Shown here in pieces: positions 11,501 to 24,975 of a stretch of DNA of 64,000 nucleotides; within the stretch, counting starts at the first letter, position 1; the number at the start of each line of letters is the position of its first letter. The position numbers were made by a program, and so were the translations under genes. Under the pieces are notes generated by a model. It did no database searches and had not been told where the DNA came from. It saw nothing but the letters and a program-made list of their open reading frames with translations. This stretch comes from Taiwanofungus camphoratus. Its lineage: Eukaryota; Basidiomycota; Agaricomycetes; Polyporales; Taiwanofungaceae. The DNA lies in contig CP021222.1 of NCBI GenBank assembly GCA_003999685.1, forward strand, positions 744,001 to 808,000, written 5' to 3'.

Positions 11501-14035
11501 CGAACTTGATTTGTCGAGACCAGAGACATCGTGCCAATCCGTGTGCTGAGGATCGAGGTTGCTGAAAAGGCCGAAGAGCCGGTCCTTCTTATGATCCTCA
11601 TCCCACGAATGGTAGCTGGATCCTACAGACTCCATGGAAGACCGAGAGGAATTGGCAATGGGGGAAAGAAGAAGTGCATGTGCGGAACCCAGGGAAAAAG
11701 AGGAATGATGAATCTGTTTAGAGGAATGTCGACTTTGAGTTGAGGATTCTCCGTTTACGGCGAAGGAGCTGGCATGGTCAGGGAAGATAGGTGAGGTTGG
11801 AGATTTCTGGCTACTATGAGGCGGAGTAGGCGAACGCAAGGCGCGGTTCAGAATTTGGACCGGTGACCCTAATTCCATGCCTGACATCGCGGACGGTGGT
11901 CGGTACTCTGATTGCAAGGTGAGGGAAGAGTTGCCTCCATCAACCCAGGGCGAATCTGGAAGAGCAGGAGAACGTAAAGATCTTGAAGTAGACTTTGACC
12001 TTTCTAAGATCTCAGCGCTTGCGTCGGTGACGCTGGCGGTACTTCCATTTCTGCTATGCCCTGACATGCTGCCATTTCCCCCGAGATTCTTGGAACTCGA
12101 AGGACTTGATGTCATGTTCCATGTGACGTTGGAAGGAGTACCCGGCCTGGATGATACACTTGTCAACGGTTGATAAGCAGGTCCTGAGAGAGGGGATGTA
12201 GGCCGTCGCCGACCGATAACAGGCGAGTCGAATGACTCAGCAGTAGAGGAGCTGTTGCCATTGCGCTGACGATCCTCCGGAGTAAACCTGCCATTAGTAC
12301 TCCGATTGAAAAACAAGGGTGGCGTCGACGCTACGATGGGCGAAGATGTTGGATGAGGAGACTGGCGAGATGTAGACGCATTGGAACTACTTCTGTAAAG
12401 CGTCGACGTCAGCCCCTGGGGAACCATGGGGGAAGGCGGGGAGTTAACGCCCGGTAAGCGAGGAGATGTGGCACGCGGGGTAGTTGATGGGGTTTGATCG
12501 TCTGAGTCGCCAGTCGGATCGCGCGGTGTCATCGGTCTAGGCATACCCGGGATGTACCCGGGAAGGCGGGGAGTGGGGGAGGTCGTTCGGGATCGTGGGT
12601 AAGGTGACGAGCGTTGAGCCTCCTCCGGTACAACCTGGTCATCAGAAGACAATGCCGTCCCTGCATCATGATCGGAAACCGAAGACATTGGCGAGTTCCG
12701 TTCAGGCTATATCAACAGCTACATGTCAGCCAAGGTAAAAGAAAGAAGGCATGAGCGTTATGGAGAATAACGCACGTTAGCAGCTACAGTGCTACTCGAG
12801 ACATGTGGGATGGGCGATCTTTCCATGACAATTTCGTCGTCGCCTTCCTCCTCCAGTTCCCTAATCACCTCATCCAGAGCCAACGACGCACGTCTCAATC
12901 CTTCTGGTGACAAGGCCTTCGAGAGGCGGGAGCCAAAACCCTTCGTCTCCACTGTCTGATCTATCCGTGACTCCATCGAAGACCTTCTTGGACTCTCCTT
13001 CTCAAAAGTCTTGTCATTGTTAGGACTGGAAGGAACAGATCCTGACGGAGTGTATGTACTGCCGTCTGGAGTGCTCGGCCGCAGACTGTCAGAATACATC
13101 GATGTGTTCTGTCCTGCTCTACTACTCGCGATCGTGTTCATGCTCATCGTAGACTCAGAGTGCGTAACGGAGAATGCACTCCGACTGCTGCCAGTTCGTC
13201 GCGTTTGGTTGGCGGAACGAAGGTATGCCTGATCGCGGAACTTGCCAGAACCAAAGAGATTGTTGCTCATCCGCCTGCTGATATTTGACCCCCGCGCTGA
13301 GGACAGCGACGAGACGGAGGGAGGACTATGCAAGACGGAGCTCGCCGATGTTGTCGTCGATCGTGCGGACCGCCGTGTGGCTGAGGACGGCGCAGCCGAT
13401 AGGGTGGAGAGATCTTGACTCTCACCCTCCGTGCCATCCATCTCACCATCCGCCTCCGTTCCGCTGCTCCCAGTCCTTGCTCGAGCATTTCGAGAATGTA
13501 AGCGTGCCAGAGCCTCCAGTATCATGTCTTCCTCTTCCTCGGATACCTGGTTTCGAGAACCTCGCGCTCGTTGCTCCGCAAACTTGGACTTCAGGTCATC
13601 TACAGCGATGGGAGAGCCTGACGAAGAGCGCAGGAGGCTGAACCGACGAGTGAGGCTGTACCATTCCAGCATAAGAATAGGTATGAGAACGATGATAAGT
13701 GGAGAGATAGTGGTCAACAAGGGAGGATAGATGTACTACATGAGTAGGGAGATGAGACATATGGAAGAGAAGCGTGGACGCACTCGGGCAAGATCAATGA
13801 CGTGCGAAAGTCGTCCGCAGGAGGAAGTGAAGGTAAAGGTTCTGGCGGCGGTTTTGGGCGCAAAGGTTCAGAAACCTGTTGACTACGCTTGGTGTCAGAT
13901 TTTTTACTTTTGGTGCAGAACACACGACGGGAACGCCCCAAACGAGGATGGCACCAGATAGAGACAATATTTGGCCTGTTCAGCGCCCGGTCATTCGTAC
14001 AGTCGGTGGCAGCGTGCTTACCGCAAGCGATACAT
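8595..14035 (-). CDS. Very large, mostly disordered conserved fungal protein
   Basis: Minus-strand exons chain with in-frame splices. ATG 14035 (MYRLR) joins an exon with PPADDFRTSLILP; that splices to DLTRRFSLLR, then EEEEDMILEALARLHSR. Serine/proline-rich exons cover about 13650-12775, 12700-11280 and 11220-9330. The 3' exons read EVIEMANGETIW, VNGLRDDDGESFYGDR, GTNRPETK and VFFSSSAQIGRLVENLSRG, ending at the stop at 8595-8597. The product is roughly 1,500-1,700 residues. The conserved blocks sit only at the two ends, with a long Ser/Pro/Arg-rich middle suggesting a phosphoregulated scaffold. I recall similar end blocks in ascomycete proteins of unknown function; this was not searched. The first exon is the least certain part. 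Function unknown. Confidence 0.7.
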
Positions 14036-16848
14036 GAGTAATTGTTTTGAGCTCCACTTCCTAGTATCCCCTCGTTTCGGGAGCCTCGTTGTTTGCACGT
14101 TGAGGTGAGCGTGACAGCTCGACACAGACCAGTGCGCTCGGGGATTGGTAGGTCGAGACCAATGGAGATATCGGGTGAGTATGCAAGCGTATTACGAGTG
14201 AATGAGAAATCCAAATCAGAATATAACAAGCCGTCAGAACAGAGCGGATAAATGGAGGATTTGTGGACCTGGGGAAACAAGGGAAATGAGCGAGCAACGT
14301 GTTGTACACGAGTTGGAAGTCGGAAAAGAACCGCGGCAACTCAGATCAGGGCAACTTGCTGGGCTTCTTCCGGTTCTCACCAGTTCATTCAAGATACCGA
14401 AACTGGACTGACCGCGTCCACTGATGGAAATTGTCGTCCAAGACAGAAAAAAAGAGTGAAAACACAACTGAGATGTTGACGAAGACTAGCTTTAGTGCGC
14501 GCCTTACAGCTTACTGCGCGAACCGATGCCAAAAACGGAAAGGGATCCACAAACCACAACAACTCAACCTGAACCTTTTACTTAGGTTAGGGTTAGCACG
14601 ACCTCCAATCGACCTGACTTCAGACCACCGAAGCAAGATGTCATATGGTACGATCGCTATTCCGTGGCCAAATATCGCTGCAAGTTCAGAGGAGAATATG
14701 CTTTATTGAGATGTCTTTCGGCATCCTGCATGCATCTATTTTCTCATAAAGAGTGCTTGCGACCATCTACTCTGTAGACTTCGAGTCGAGCACTCCTTGT
14801 CCAAGTGTTCTCAGAGGTATTTAAAAAGCGTAAGTTTGTCTACCAAGAAATCATCTGTAGTGTGCCTGCTTTGGAAGCAGAGGTGTACACTAACACATTC
14901 AAAAACAAGGGTAGGAAGAAAAGAATGTACAAGAGCAGCTTGGATGTTTTAACCTCTGAGTAACCACAGGTAGTACACACTGAAGCGCACTTATGTCAAC
15001 TATCATTGATAAGAAGCCCGACATGTTACGTCCGTTTCAATTTTATACTGTCAAACAAAACTATTCAATATCCCACCGTGCCAGGGCATGTACTTGCCTT
15101 CAGTTCCTTCCACGACAAACAGATCACTCAGAAGGTTGAGTCTTACTCTTGACGCCAGGTTGAATTGTCTTCAAGTCTTAAAGTTACGCAATCCTCTCGG
15201 ACCTCATGGAATATCATAGGAACCTTTACTTCGGCATTAGTAGCTGGGTCCCTATCAGCTGCCTAAGGCGGTCCCTCTAAAGGTCACGGAAGATCATCCT
15301 ACCCTAGTACATACTTGATGGTTCCTCACACGTCCGGTCTCGGAGACAGGTCTCTAAAAAGATAGCACTCTCCCCGCCGCGCCCAGGACGAGCGGTTCTC
15401 CGCCATCTCCCATTCGTCCTTCGAGATACGTAAGTGCTTGCTTCTGGCATTGCCACTCTCATGAGATCCAGATAAAGCGCGACATTCTCTTCCTCAACCA
15501 CCACGCCTGATCTTGCAGGACGAGGCATGCGAGCTACTTCCGCCCGGGCCCGGCCGCTGCAATGGCTGCGACCATGACGTCCATGACCACCTGAGATGGA
15601 CGCTCAGGTGGATCCGGTGCGGGTAAAAGATGCGAAAACTAGGGAAATGGCTGTCAAAGTTCATCTGAAATATACAGTGAGGGAAGGCACTGGTCAAGAG
15701 TTGGAGACCAGAAGCACGTCAAGGGCTTCTACAAAATCCCGATGCTGGAAGAGAATCAGATGCTGACCGGGTCAGTCCTTCCCCGTACTCCTCTATTTTG
15801 ACTACTTCCTGTATAGGAATAGTGACGTGAAACTGGATATGTAACGTTGACTCGTGTGGGTGCAATGTTTACAACTCGTGGTGTCTTATTATTATGAATC
15901 TTATCTTCCTCGTCCGCGGAGGATAAAGTGATTTTGCAATGCCGATAAGCAGGAAGACCTGCGAGCTGTCGTATTTGTGTGCAGAAGACAACGGAATGAG
16001 GTGAGGACTGCGTGCTCATGAGCATCACCTCCTATTACAGATTGCTCATATTCTACCAGACGTCTCAATAGCAACATCCGAGTGTGTCCGTACTTCAAGT
16101 TGCCAGGGCTGATCCTTGCTTGAAGGACTTATTATCCCTTCACACTGCGGTCTCATTTATGTCATCAAGGCTGATGGCAGCTGCTTTTAATGCTCGTAAA
16201 CAAGGACTTGGCCAAAGTTGACTCACAAGGATGGGGTCGGTCTTTTGGCGTGTATAAGCTGCGAACTCAAGTTTCAAAATGGGTAATGATATTTTCCATT
16301 ATTCTCGAGCGTACTTGCCTCGGCCCTTCACCAGCTTCTATTTTCCAAACGAGGCAGTGGCAGCACCAAATTTAGCATCTAGAGGCGGATTCGAATACCA
16401 ATTTGGAGATGCCCCCGTCTTCCTTAATAATGCGGTGCTTTGTTCTCATTGCGAGCACGAAGTCAAGGCGAACGAGGGTGCACCCTAATCAACGTTCTCA
16501 ACAGATCCAACGTCTGGCCTAAGCTGGGACCAGGTCCGCGATTTCAAACATATGTAATTAGACAGGTGAGAACTCCGGGTAGAAAACATGTTCACTTCCA
16601 GAGCGAGGTACGTAATATTTTGATTCCGCACTGCATCGCTGCGAGACCGGTCGAGGCGCATTCAATATGCCTCGGCAGATAAGGTGTGTTCTGTTGGTGA
16701 CTTGAAACATGGAGACATCGTATGTTTACGCAACCAGGCCCTGCGCTCCTCGTGGATTACTCGAGCACGCGAGCATGAGTTTATTCGGATCAGACAAGGA
16801 GATCGAGGGACTGTCCGTCAATACATGATATGCAACGTCCAAAACTCT
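14036..16848. other. Intergenic or unassigned, 2.8 kb
   Basis: Upstream of the large minus-strand gene and downstream of the E2 gene. Open frames at 15304-15697 (minus) and 16190-16680 (plus) match nothing recognised and do not chain by splicing. No repeat or RNA gene noticed. Confidence 0.35.
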
Positions 16849-18007
16849 TTATAATGTACAGGATGCATGAGAATGGGTTATGATACAAGACTGCAAACAT
16901 TTCTTCATGCACTTGCGTACCTGATGATATGAAGTCAGTAACGGATTGGCTACAGAAAATGCAAACAACCCACTTCTTCGTCCATTCCTTTGCTGTCGAG
17001 AGGAATCTTGTTTTGTCCTCCTTCATTTGCTATTCGTCATGCATGGCATTTAGATAAGTCCAATTCGGAAGGGTCGACCTTACCGCAGCAATCTCCGGCT
17101 CAAAGGGGTCATCAGGACTCGGGTTGTTAACCTTCTCTTGTATGATGGCGAGGACTATAAGATTGAACACCGTTGGTGTCGAAGCTCTTTGCGTCGAGTA
17201 GAAACAGTGCACACACCTGATGACAGAGTTACAGATGGTTTCCACTATGTCCGGGACAAAATCATGGACGTAATGATGTCGTCAACGAGATTTTAGACGA
17301 TTCAAGGAGATTATAAATGATCCGCGATCAGAACCTTGAGATGCGTGAAACACGAAGCTACGCACCTGATCCCGCAGGACAGGGACACAGATGTGGCCTT
17401 CCTCGTTAATTCCAGGGTGGTATATCTTCGTGGTGAAGGTCACCTGTTTACGACAGGCCGCGGAGACGCGTGAGCACAACCGAACACTGACAAAATTATG
17501 TATACGACTAGACACAAGGAGGCGTGCTTAAAGGGGTAGACAAGGAAGAGTCCGTACCGAAGGAGCCTTGAAGGGAAAGTTCTCGGGAAGCGCCAGAGTG
17601 AAATGGAACGTGCCACCCTTGTAAGGGCTTTCTGCCTAAGTGCAACAAATGATGGGTGAGACGTCATCAGCCTTGTTGTATGCCAATGATAATTCGTAAA
17701 CAGAAAGGCGCCTACAGAGGCTTGAATCGCGCATTTCCACTGGAAGAGGTTGTCCTCGACCGGTTCTACGACCAAGCCCTGGTAAAATGCAGAACAAGTT
17801 CAGGCTGGTATCCGGTAGGGGTATGAGGTGTGTTAACCCACCTCGATTGGTTTGTTCGTGATGTCTGAAAGTTCCTGCTGGTGAGTGAGCTACCAGTTCC
17901 TGATTGACGATGAGCAAGGCGAGTGGCACCTTCTGTATACGACTGGCTCGGAATCAGACGTGTGAGTTGATGATGAATGTAAGTGAAAGATACCGTAAAG
18001 CGGTCAT
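16849..18007 (-). CDS. E2 ubiquitin-conjugating enzyme with an HPG tripeptide
   Basis: Start ATG 18007. Short exons splice to MTALRRIQK, then QELSDITNKPIE, GLVVEPVEDNLFQWKCAIQA, ESPYKGGTFHFTLALPENFP, VTFTTKIYHPGINEEGHICV, PVLRDQ, a helix VLAIIQEKVNNPSPDDPFEP and EDKTRFLSTAKEWTKKW. This is a complete UBC fold of about 150 residues. The active-site Cys lies in GHICVPV (codon 17387-17389). The usual HPN tripeptide, whose Asn supports the oxyanion during transfer, reads HPG (17411-17419). E2s accept ubiquitin or a ubiquitin-like protein from E1. The exact C-terminus is uncertain: the last intron may end near 16920, with a stop near 16849, or the protein may end a few residues after the final Trp. 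At least six introns. Confidence 0.83.
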
Positions 18008-18673
18008 GGTGAGCCCGATGGATACAGAATAACGAATAAGTAGAAAGGTCTATAAAGCCTGCTGATGAGAGTGAGCACACTACAGTGTACAGTGCTTGTG
18101 AATATGTACTTGCCTTTTCTGGAACCCTTCAAAGTATTCGTTCCGCCACTCCACCAGCTGCTACCACCACTCGCATTTATCACTGCGCCGCCTCACAAGC
18201 CTGCTATCCAACTTCCTTCGTGTCTGTTATTAAACACTGGTGAACATTGCCAGCGTATATACGAGATCAATACTTTGACGACCTCGCGTCCTGGCAGTCC
18301 TTACCATCTCCGACAGGCAAGCATTCCTACAATCACCTTTGGGATTCAAATACATCGTTAAGACACAACTTTGACTTGGTACTACTCCGCTATTGAATCG
18401 TTGTGTACCCTGTGGCGTCTTGGACACTCAACGACAGCACCCTCAGCATCACATTCACTGCTATCGCCTCTGTGAGTTTGTGTGGCTTAGAATACCACTT
18501 TGTCTGGCCTGTACTCGGTTGGATTACTTTAGTCTAAATCCATTTTGAACTTCACGTCCCCCGGGCGGATACGGATTGTGCTTGAGCTAATAGCATTTCA
18601 CGCCAGTTGGGGTAGAGACACGCCCGAAAGGCTACGGTGCACACAGCAGTAACAGCGTCCCAGCGTTAGAAAA
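18008..18673. other. Divergent intergenic region, E2 gene to ASH2
   Basis: Shared upstream region of two divergently transcribed genes. No coding exon recognised; it presumably holds both promoters. Confidence 0.45.
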
Positions 18674-20729
18674 ATGGAAGCCCCGACTTCGCCTCGTGAA
18701 CCATCACCTCCCGCCATTGCGATCCCAACAGCGCCTGTGAATCCGCCAAACCGGAAGCGTAAGCACGCTACCATGTCGAACGTTGCCGCCTCCTCTCCAG
18801 CACCCTCAGATCCTGGGGCAACTCCCGCGCCCGCTAACGAGAACCTCGTTCTGCCCACTCGTCATCTCGACCTCTCTACGCGTCCTCGTCTCACCATATC
18901 CCGCCACCCTTTGTTTGTCTCCCTCTTTCCCGGTTCAGAGTACTACAATACTGAGCCCTTGTGCAATAATCGGCTCAAGTTTCGATATACAGCCGCAGGA
19001 TTGTCACCCCCAGAACACGTCCTCCCTTTCAGAACCATCGAATCTGCGCCGACTGCTTTCAGAGTCTCATGGGAGGACAGGAGTCCATTCATCAAGGTCA
19101 CCCAAGATGGGCTTGGCTTGAAGGGGGAGAAAGGTTTCAGAAGTGCACGGTGCAACGCACCCGTGCGCGAGGGCAAGTGGTATATGGAGGTGAAGGTCGA
19201 GCTAGGTGGAGGCGAGAAGGCGCCAGACAGTCAAAGGCGCGAGGGCAGTCATGTCCGTCTGGGATGGGCGCGCCGAGAGGCGCCGTTGAATGGACCAGCA
19301 GGCCTGGATGGCTACAGTTACGCGCTCCGCGACAAGACCGGGGAGAAAATCCACCTGTCGCGCCCGCGTCCGTACGGCAGGCCGTTCAAGTCTGGCGACG
19401 TGATTGGGATGTACATCTCTCTCCCTTCTCCCCGCCGGAAGCCTGATCGAAAAGATCCTTACGATCCTGCTCGTATCAAACGTGAGCGAATCGCCATCGA
19501 GTTCAAGGGTCAGGAGTACTTTGAGTCCCTGGAATATCCCCAGTCTAAAGAGATGATTGCTCTTATGGATGCGCAGGACCGTGCCAAGGCGACTAATTCC
19601 ACCTCGATGCCGTCGTCCTCAACCAGAAAATCTGCCACAGTAAAGAATCTCCCATCTTCCTCTCGAGGTGTCAAGGTGGGAACCGAAGAAGCGGTTCCTC
19701 TGCGCCCTCTTCCCACTCTTGGGCCAGATTCTCACATAGCGTTCTTCGTTAACGGAGAATGCCAAGGTGTTGCATTTCAGGACCTGTTTGACTACCTGCC
19801 CTTACGATCTCCGCCTAACAAAGCAAACGAGAAGAACAGGAGAGCCAACAAGGAGGGGCTGCGAGAACACAAAGAAAACCCGTTTGATGATGGAAGTCTA
19901 GGCTATTACCCATTCATCTCTTTATTCAACGAGGCGAGGGTCAGCATCAATCCAGGACCTCATTTCAACTTTCCCCCGCCCCCTGACATTGATGCCGTTG
20001 TATCATCTGCAGGGGCTTCCGACGCTGATATAAAACCATTATCTTCCGTTAGTACCAGGACATGGCGTCCCATATGCGAGCGTTATCCGGAGTATATGAC
20101 GGAACAAAAAGCACTAGATGAACTCGAGGAGACTGAAGCACGGAAGGCCCAGAACGTATGATCCCACATGTTTCTCACCCGTTCTTCAGAATCAATTTGC
20201 TAACTTCTTCAATTCATTGTAGAATGTCGAACATAAAGAGAAGGCCACAGAGGACAAGCTGGAAGCGCACAGGGCGAAGAGGAGAGCGCAAGCTGCTGCG
20301 CGGCGAGAACGGAAGGCCAAGCAAGCAAGGGAGGATGCCGAGGCCAGGGAAAAAGAAAAGAAGAAACAGAAGGAAGAACAAGATGCCGAAGTCAAGATGG
20401 TTGTGGATGACGACCGCTTTGGACCGTCCGTTTCATTTTCGGAAGCGACATCCCTACCAGACTTGTCGAGTCAATATACTGGCGTTGGACCATCCTCTCC
20501 CGCACCAACAGTAGCGTCTAGTGTTGATGTCTACATTCCTGGTGTTGCGTCACGGCACGGTACCAGTGAATATAATTCAGAATATGAGGAGGCGGATGGG
20601 GAGGCCGCTGCGCAAGCAGATCTCGCAGATGAGCCTATGGAACAGTCTGCGTTCACCAACGACCAGAGCAGCACATCCTACGCTGTGACTCACCGCGACC
20701 GCGGGTCTTCCGCTCCAGATGGCGAGTAG
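18674..20729 (+). CDS. Ash2/Bre2-like SPRY subunit of the COMPASS H3K4 methyltransferase
   Basis: Two exons, 18674-20155 and 20223-20729, encode about 662 residues. After a proline-rich leader (to about residue 60), the SPRY domain includes FRVSWEDRSPFIKVTQDGLG, REGKWYMEVKVELGGG, HVRLGWARREAPLNGPAGLD, GYSYALRDKTGEKIHLSRP, FKSGDVIGMYISLP and later IAFFVNGECQGVAF and YYPFISLFNEARVSINPGP. This is the Ash2L/Bre2 arrangement, with a large insertion inside the SPRY domain as in fungal Bre2. No PHD finger precedes it. The second exon adds a basic coiled coil (KATEDKLEAHRAKRRAQAA) and an acidic tail. In COMPASS this subunit, with Sdc1/Dpy-30, supports Set1 activity in the nucleus. Confidence 0.92.
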
Positions 20730-21303
20730 AAGTTGCTGATGGCTGGGTTGTCGGTTCCCGTGCAGATAAGTGAGGTTAAAGTGTCTCGCTTATCTTGGTA
20801 CTCGGCTATGACCTCGTTGTATCAATCACTGATATCATTACACAACACTGTGCTTGTGCCCTATACACCATTGACTCCAGATAGCCATAGGGCCGATGGG
20901 TTGCCTTCGTACAGAGATTCTGTCACCTACGAAGGAAAAATCCACCGCCGCTTATGGTAGCTCAGTCAGTGTACATTCGAGAAGAACTAATCAGGCAAAC
21001 GTTTATGTGCAGACAAAAGGGTGCTGCGCAAGAACGATAGATATGAGCTAGGCTCGGTATCATATTAAAAATAAGAACAACTGCAACCAAATAGACATTG
21101 CCGATTGATGAAAACAGTATTAGCAATCAGATTCATCTGACTCTAGCCCACACCAACAAAACAGTATTAGCAACATGAAGCATGGTATTGAACAATGTAG
21201 AGAGCCCAACTTCTAGGGACTCCATCGAGGCGGTGGAGATCGAATTTCATACCTGGTCAAACGTGTTGTCCAGATAAGACACAAGATAGGTCGAAAAGTC
21301 CGC
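20730..21303. other. Convergent intergenic region, ASH2 to PhoD-like gene
   Basis: Between two convergent 3' ends. No gene recognised; includes an AT-rich stretch with a repeated 'acagtattagcaa' motif near 21114 and 21160. Confidence 0.45.
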
Positions 21304-24300
21304 TTACCCCTTTGTCCGCCCTATTCCTTTTTCAATTTCGACGCGAATATCAAATATTAGGTCTCCAGAGGCAGTGTCCCATCTGACTGCGCACCAGTTT
21401 CGTCTTCCCATAATGTATTTGCTCTTGGCAGAGCGACCGTTTGGATCGTTGTCAAATAATGGGACCTGGTGACATGCACGATTTCACACGTAAACACAAT
21501 CCATACTTAGAGCCATCTGAATGACTAGGACTCTTACCATGCTTTCGTCTGTCTCAGCATAGTGCATCGTCCTATGTGTCTTAGTTGCAAGATTGGACAC
21601 CATCATAAGGACACCATTGGGTGGACTAGTGCCACATTCAGCGTCAAAGGGCAAGCGCATTCTCCTAAAACACACTCACGGTGTATTGACTATGGCACCT
21701 AGGTATGATTGTCAGTCAAAATACGGGAAGGATTGCCTTTGTAAGACTGACTGGAGACGATATTGAGCATGTATCGATGGTCTAGAGCAGGCGGTATTGC
21801 TTCCTGTTTTCCTTTTTGTAATGTTTTGAGCACGCCGACTGCAGCACAATGTACGTCTCCTGATAAGAATGAGACGCGAGTGTGCGTGTTCTTGGCATAG
21901 GCTTGTAACTGCTCAATGAACCAGTTTCGCTCCCGCTGCGTTAACGGCGGAATCGGTACATCTACGATTATTATCACAGCCCAAGATAAGCACACACCTT
22001 GTGTGCTTTAGCAGTCCAGTGATCATTCTGTGGCATCATAAGAAATTAGTCAAGCACAATGCTAGGATGACATATGGTAGGAGTAGGTAATTTTTGAAGG
22101 ACGTTCAGCTTACCAGATCATCGAGCAATTCAGCATCCGCATTAAATTTGTTCACAAAACTAGCGAGACCAAGTGATCCATTTCTCCCGAGAGTAACCAG
22201 AGGATTCATCTTAGATTCCAGTACATTTTCCAGGAAAACCATCCTCGGATAGGCGATAGGAATGCCTAAAAACAGTTTTACCACCTCTCAAACACATGGC
22301 TCTCAGAAGACATACCGAGTTGGATCACAAGATGCTCTACATTGCGCGGTAGCATGTACACTCGGTCAAAGACCGCTTTGTATTCTGTTTGGCTGCATAC
22401 TTGATTCTTCTTCCTCTCTGCACTGGTTAGGATTGATTTGTCAGCAGCTACAAACCCGATCGATGGATGGAGAAGACAGACCGACAATCGAGCAGTAGCA
22501 TATAAGCCTGGGGACCGAGATACGTCAAGAAGGAATGTGAAGGATATGGCACAAACGGTCCATCGCCACCGATAATCAGGGACTTGAACGGGTGTCGTCG
22601 ATCATCTCGCCCATCAATTTCGACTGTGACACATCTGATAAGCCGATAACTATGAAGACAAAGAATGAGGAGACGTACCGTTGACGAAACACTGAAATAA
22701 AAGGAAAAAGAAGTATCCGCGTGAACCAATTCTACAATAATCCCAGAACATTCGAAAAGTACGGAGGTTTAGACATTGTGGTCCCGAATATTTTGGACGC
22801 CATAGGCTCACGTTCCGAACACAGGAGATGACATGAGGTCATCAGGATCTACACAGATGTCAACTAACGACTGTGAGGAAGAGTACAAGGATGACTGACA
22901 ACTTCCGAATCCGTCGATCTTCGCGAATAATCTCAGCTGTCCGAAATTTCGGCCAATGCATAGTCGAACTCACCAAATCTGTGAATGTGTTGATCAATCG
23001 CTCAAGCAACGGAGTAAGGGTCGCATTGTAAGACGCTTACCATGATCATCTGCGTGTTCTAAAGTCAGCAACTAGCGAAAGATGTGAAGGAATTGCATCA
23101 CACCAAGCATATTCAACATCGGACTTCACAGCAAGTTCTATCAGTACGTGTGCAGAAAAGGAATGTTCATATATAGTACTTACATAGAACTATTCGCCCT
23201 GGCAAATGCTCCGCTCCGGAAGTGGTGACAGTAGTGATTGAAGAAAAACCGATCGATTGCAATACGCATTTCGTCTGTCATCTGAAATGACTTCTTCTTT
23301 TCCGGCTTCGGTTGTGTGACCCATTCTTGCATCTCGGGCTCGCGCACTATCCCATCACAGTAGAGCTGGTCTCCACCACCCACGAGAGCATGGAAAGGCT
23401 TCTCGTGGTGCTTTACTAGGAGATCACTCCATACCGGATCGTACCCATTGTGAAAACCCGGCCCGCAAAAGTCATTGGGATTGACACCCGCACTAAACCC
23501 GTTGCACTAGAGGACGTTAGGTTGGATTCATTCAATTCTGCCGTCGCATGCTCACAGAATAGGCTGCCCAACGCATATTTTGATTCCTGCCTGGGACATA
23601 GAATTCAAGTTCCTGACCGTTGTTGACGCTGTATTTGATTCTCATCTCATAAGGGCCCAATGAGATCTCTATCATAAACCGCCAAAAAGTGCAAGTCCTA
23701 CAGGACACAGATCAACCCTCGTAGGAGCCCTCAGTAAAGGGCTTGAAACAATTTGCATACCCGCCATTGCCAACGTATACCCATATTTCTTGCCCACGGA
23801 CATGTTTTTGCACCTCGTTTGGTCCGTGGTATTCGCCATTAGCGGTGGGCCTAGGAAGCGACAAAGGATCGGCAGGATGAGGACCGAGGTCAACTGATTG
23901 TCCACGTTGGTACTGCCGCGAGTTAGCTCTAGGGAGCTTTACAGGCCGATCGGGATCCCATGAATATGTGAGTCTGGGATTAGGCTCGTAAGTAGAGCCA
24001 GCGTCCGCGGCTATGAATGTACCTGTTAGGAGCGGACAAGGTGGCTGAAGAAAAAGAGTGGGATGCTCACTAACAATCATGGCCGCACCACGCCATATGC
24101 CCCGCTCGTCTACCGTGTCATAGCGTAGTAGAGGTCCCGCCATTAACTGCAGATATGGGTCCATACGGGCGACCCTAAGGCTTTGGGACCGCTCGACAGC
24201 AGTCATATGGGTCAACTGGTGCGCTGAGTACGAGAGCGACTCTCTACCGGCGGACTCCTTCAGAGTTGCCTGTGACAAACTGCTCGTAGGTGACACGGCC

Positions 24301-24594
24301 TGGGGCTGATAATCGCTGCCTGGTAATCCGATATTATCCTTGGGCGGCGGTGTCGGCGGCGCTCCTTCGAACGCTTGCGGTAGAGGAACATTGAATCCAC
24401 CGACGGACCCGTCCATTGGAAAGATTTGTTCGACGGGTTGGTATCGGCCGTCTGGCCCTCTTTGCGGCGAGTTCCACCGTTCAGCATCCTAGGCGAGACC
24501 CAAGTAGAGCAGTGTTAGACTGAATAGGACCTTTTAACGCCGAATCACTAGCCTTGTTGGCCTGATATCTTGCATACCAGCCTGCATTATCCAT
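21304..24594 (-). CDS. PhoD-like phosphatase domain protein
   Basis: ATG 24594 opens MDNAGWYARYQANKA, spliced to DAERWNSPQRGPDGRYQP and a proline-rich segment. The catalytic part follows over many short exons: GVNPNDFCGPGFHNGYDPVW, HALVGGGDQLYCDGI, an IDGFGS/PDDLMSSPVF region, RVSFLSGDVHCAAVGVLKTL and a final exon RRNWCAVRWDTASGDLIFDI ending at the stop at 21304-21306. GGDQ and SGDVHCAAVG are metal-site motifs of PhoD/DUF7800-type metallophosphatases. Fungal members are large, intron-rich and of undefined substrate; no signal peptide is evident, so an intracellular role is likely. I place at least ten introns, and several small exons are not resolved base by base. Confidence 0.85.
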
Positions 24595-24975
24595 GGCTTC
24601 TTGATGTCAGGGTATAAATTGGTGATGCAAAGTCCGTAAAAGAAATGAATAGGCAGAAAGAAAGTAAGTGTCCGAATAGAACAAGTACGCAATAATCACA
24701 ATTACTTAGTGATCCGAAACTTGTGACGGAATTCCCCATTCCGCACCGTGTGCGCAGCTTCATAACTTTATCTGGTAACGTAGTAATACTTGATCAAATG
24801 AAACCTATTCATAGTATATCTTATATTAAATATCATTCAATGACTTCACCAGGCATCGCTTAGCAAAGTTCGTTGTATTGAGATTAGTTCCGGCTCCAGG
24901 TATAACAAGTTGTCTCAAGGCATGTACATAGCACCAGTGAACATCATCGGAGGCGACATCAAACGGAATACCGAC
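24595..24975. other. Short intergenic region, CAP 3' end to PhoD-like 5' end
   Basis: AT-rich spacer between two minus-strand genes; should carry the 3' UTR of CAP and the promoter of the PhoD-like gene. Confidence 0.45.
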
